From the NCBI RefSeq assembly GCF_001278055.1, contig NZ_CP010802.1:1364001-1428000 (forward strand): DNA of 64,000 nt, read 5' to 3'. The DNA is from Desulfuromonas soudanensis. GTDB taxonomy: Bacteria; Desulfobacterota; Desulfuromonadia; Desulfuromonadales; WTL. Below the pieces are notes generated by a model. That model saw only the letters and a program-made list of their open reading frames with translations, was not told where the DNA came from and did not search any database. This document shows positions 63,051-64,000 of this stretch, piece after piece (the stretch's first letter is position 1; the number at the start of each line of letters is the position of its first letter). A program made the position numbers and the translations under genes.

Positions 63051-63884
63051 ATGGTCCGTGAAATCTCTGTCGGCAACGTCGTCTTCGGCGGCAACCGTCC
63101 CCTGGTCCTGATCGCCGGCCCCTGTGCCATCGAGGACGAGGCCCTCACCCTGCGCATCGCCGCCTTTCTCAAGGAGCTCACGACCGAACTCGGCATCGGC
63201 CTGGTCTTCAAGGCGTCCTACGACAAGGCCAACCGCACCTCGGTCACCTCCTTCCGCGGCCCCGGCATGACCGAGGGGCTGCGCATCCTTGCCAAGGTCA
63301 AGGCCGAGTTCGACCTGCCGCTGATCTCCGATATCCACGACATCTCCCAGATCGCCCCGGCCGCCGAGGTCCTCGACATCATCCAGATCCCCGCCTTTTT
63401 ATCCCGGCAGACCGATCTTTTGGTGGCCGCCGGTGAGTCGGGGAAGATCATCAACGTCAAGAAGGGGCAGTTTCTTGCGCCCTGGGACATGAAGAACGCC
63501 GTCGGCAAGATCGAGTCGACGGGCAACGACCGGATTCTGCTCACCGAGCGCGGCGCATCCTTCGGCTACAACAATCTGGTGGTCGACATGCGCTCCCTGG
63601 TGATCATGCGCGAGACCGGTTGCCCGGTGATCTTCGACGCCACCCACGCGGTCCAACTCCCCGGCGGCGCCGGAACGGCCTCCAGCGGACAGCGCCAGTA
63701 CGTCGGCGCCCTCTCCCGGGCGGCGGTGGCCATCGGCATCGACGGTCTCTTCTGGGAGGTTCACGAGAACCCGGACAAGGCGCTGTGCGACGGGCCCAAC
63801 TCCCTGCCGCTGCAGGACCTCAAGGGGATGCTGCAGGATATCCTGGCGATTGACGCCATAGCCAAAGGACACAACGGAAATTGA
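63051..63884 (+). CDS. kdsA: 3-deoxy-8-phosphooctulonate synthase
   Basis: A 277-residue protein. LIAGPCAIEDE, FKASYDKANRTS, LISDIHD, QIPAFLSRQTDLL, ERGASFGYNNLVVDMRSL and FDATHAVQLPGG all match KdsA. It condenses phosphoenolpyruvate with arabinose 5-phosphate to Kdo 8-phosphate. Its stop overlaps the TTG start of kdsD. Confidence 0.97.
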   Translation: MVREISVGNVVFGGNRPLVLIAGPCAIEDEALTLRIAAFLKELTTELGIGLVFKASYDKANRTSVTSFRGPGMTEGLRILAKVKAEFDLPLISDIHDISQIAPAAEVLDIIQIPAFLSRQTDLLVAAGESGKIINVKKGQFLAPWDMKNAVGKIESTGNDRILLTERGASFGYNNLVVDMRSLVIMRETGCPVIFDATHAVQLPGGAGTASSGQRQYVGALSRAAVAIGIDGLFWEVHENPDKALCDGPNSLPLQDLKGMLQDILAIDAIAKGHNGN

Positions 63885-64000
63885 GCGCGATAATTGAAAA
63901 CGCAAAAAAGGTTCTGAGAACCGAGGCCGAGGCGATCACTGCCCTGATCGACCGCGTCGACGGCTCCTTCACCGGCGCCATCGAGATGATCCTGGCCTGC
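63881..64000 (+). CDS. kdsD: Arabinose-5-phosphate isomerase, 3' end outside window
   Basis: 40 residues visible from a TTG start that overlaps the kdsA stop. AKKVLRTEAEAITALIDRVD is the usual N-terminal helix of KdsD/KpsF, just ahead of the SIS domain, which lies beyond the window. It would supply arabinose 5-phosphate to KdsA. Confidence 0.82.
   Translation, partial: MSAIIENAKKVLRTEAEAITALIDRVDGSFTGAIEMILAC

Overview
The window is GC-rich chromosomal DNA with tightly packed operons and many 4-base stop/start overlaps. It looks like a Desulfuromonadales/Geobacterales-type deltaproteobacterium. The basis for this is a multihaem c-type cytochrome with a b-type partner, haem-c sensor kinases, three NtrC-family sigma-54 activators, pyruvate carboxylase, a FeoB system and a Kdo (LPS) operon. 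There is no rRNA or tRNA to fix the taxonomy. I saw no insertion sequence, prophage or CRISPR array.

Layout. (1) 2-13281 (+) with 13422-15891 (-): an uncharacterised lipid/polyketide-like cluster. It holds four cobalamin-type radical SAM proteins, a GT2-DUF2062 fusion, an LpxL-like acyltransferase, two acyl carrier proteins, an intact ketosynthase with an active-site-less partner, a PagL-like outer-membrane protein, a small HTH protein, a BtrH_N-type acyltransferase, an ABC-2 exporter and a KASIII-like enzyme. I read it as a dedicated pathway that builds, modifies, transfers and exports an ACP-bound acyl product. (2) 16023-25042: a flavin split-barrel protein, a LysR regulator, an NtrC-type regulator, an NfeD/slipin pair and pyruvate carboxylase. 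(3) 25380-32840: a respiratory/sensory island. Two sigma-54 promoters each precede a 78-residue membrane peptide; with them are a heptahaem cytochrome plus cytochrome b, a haem-c histidine kinase with a convergent NtrC regulator, and a kinase-less copy of the haem sensor. (4) 32889-38839: an AEC transporter, a second kinase/NtrC pair, a hotdog thioesterase, a zincin, and TlpA plus CcdA. (5) 38880-42392: Fur and a feoB operon whose FeoA domain is fused to a DtxR-like regulator. (6) 42452-53563: a REP-like hairpin, an AT-rich lipoprotein gene, an NAD-salvage set (pncB, sirtuin, pncA), YbaK, rhomboid, HAD, a MidA-like methyltransferase, a NifU-like scaffold, hydrolases and a DUF362 ferredoxin. 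(7) 53720-56549: XerC-like recombinase, peroxiredoxin, and a radical SAM/SPASM enzyme with a 34-residue peptide gene just upstream. (8) 56930-60431: a metal-related operon (HMA protein, DUF2318, FtsX-like permease, ATPase, zinc ribbons). (9) 60576-64000: kdsB-pyrG-kdsA-kdsD.

The two most interesting systems are the ketosynthase/radical-SAM/BtrH cluster at the left end and the peptide plus radical SAM pair near 56 kb. The paired sigma-54 units around the haem sensors come next. Family names come from recognising motifs by eye; no database search was run.
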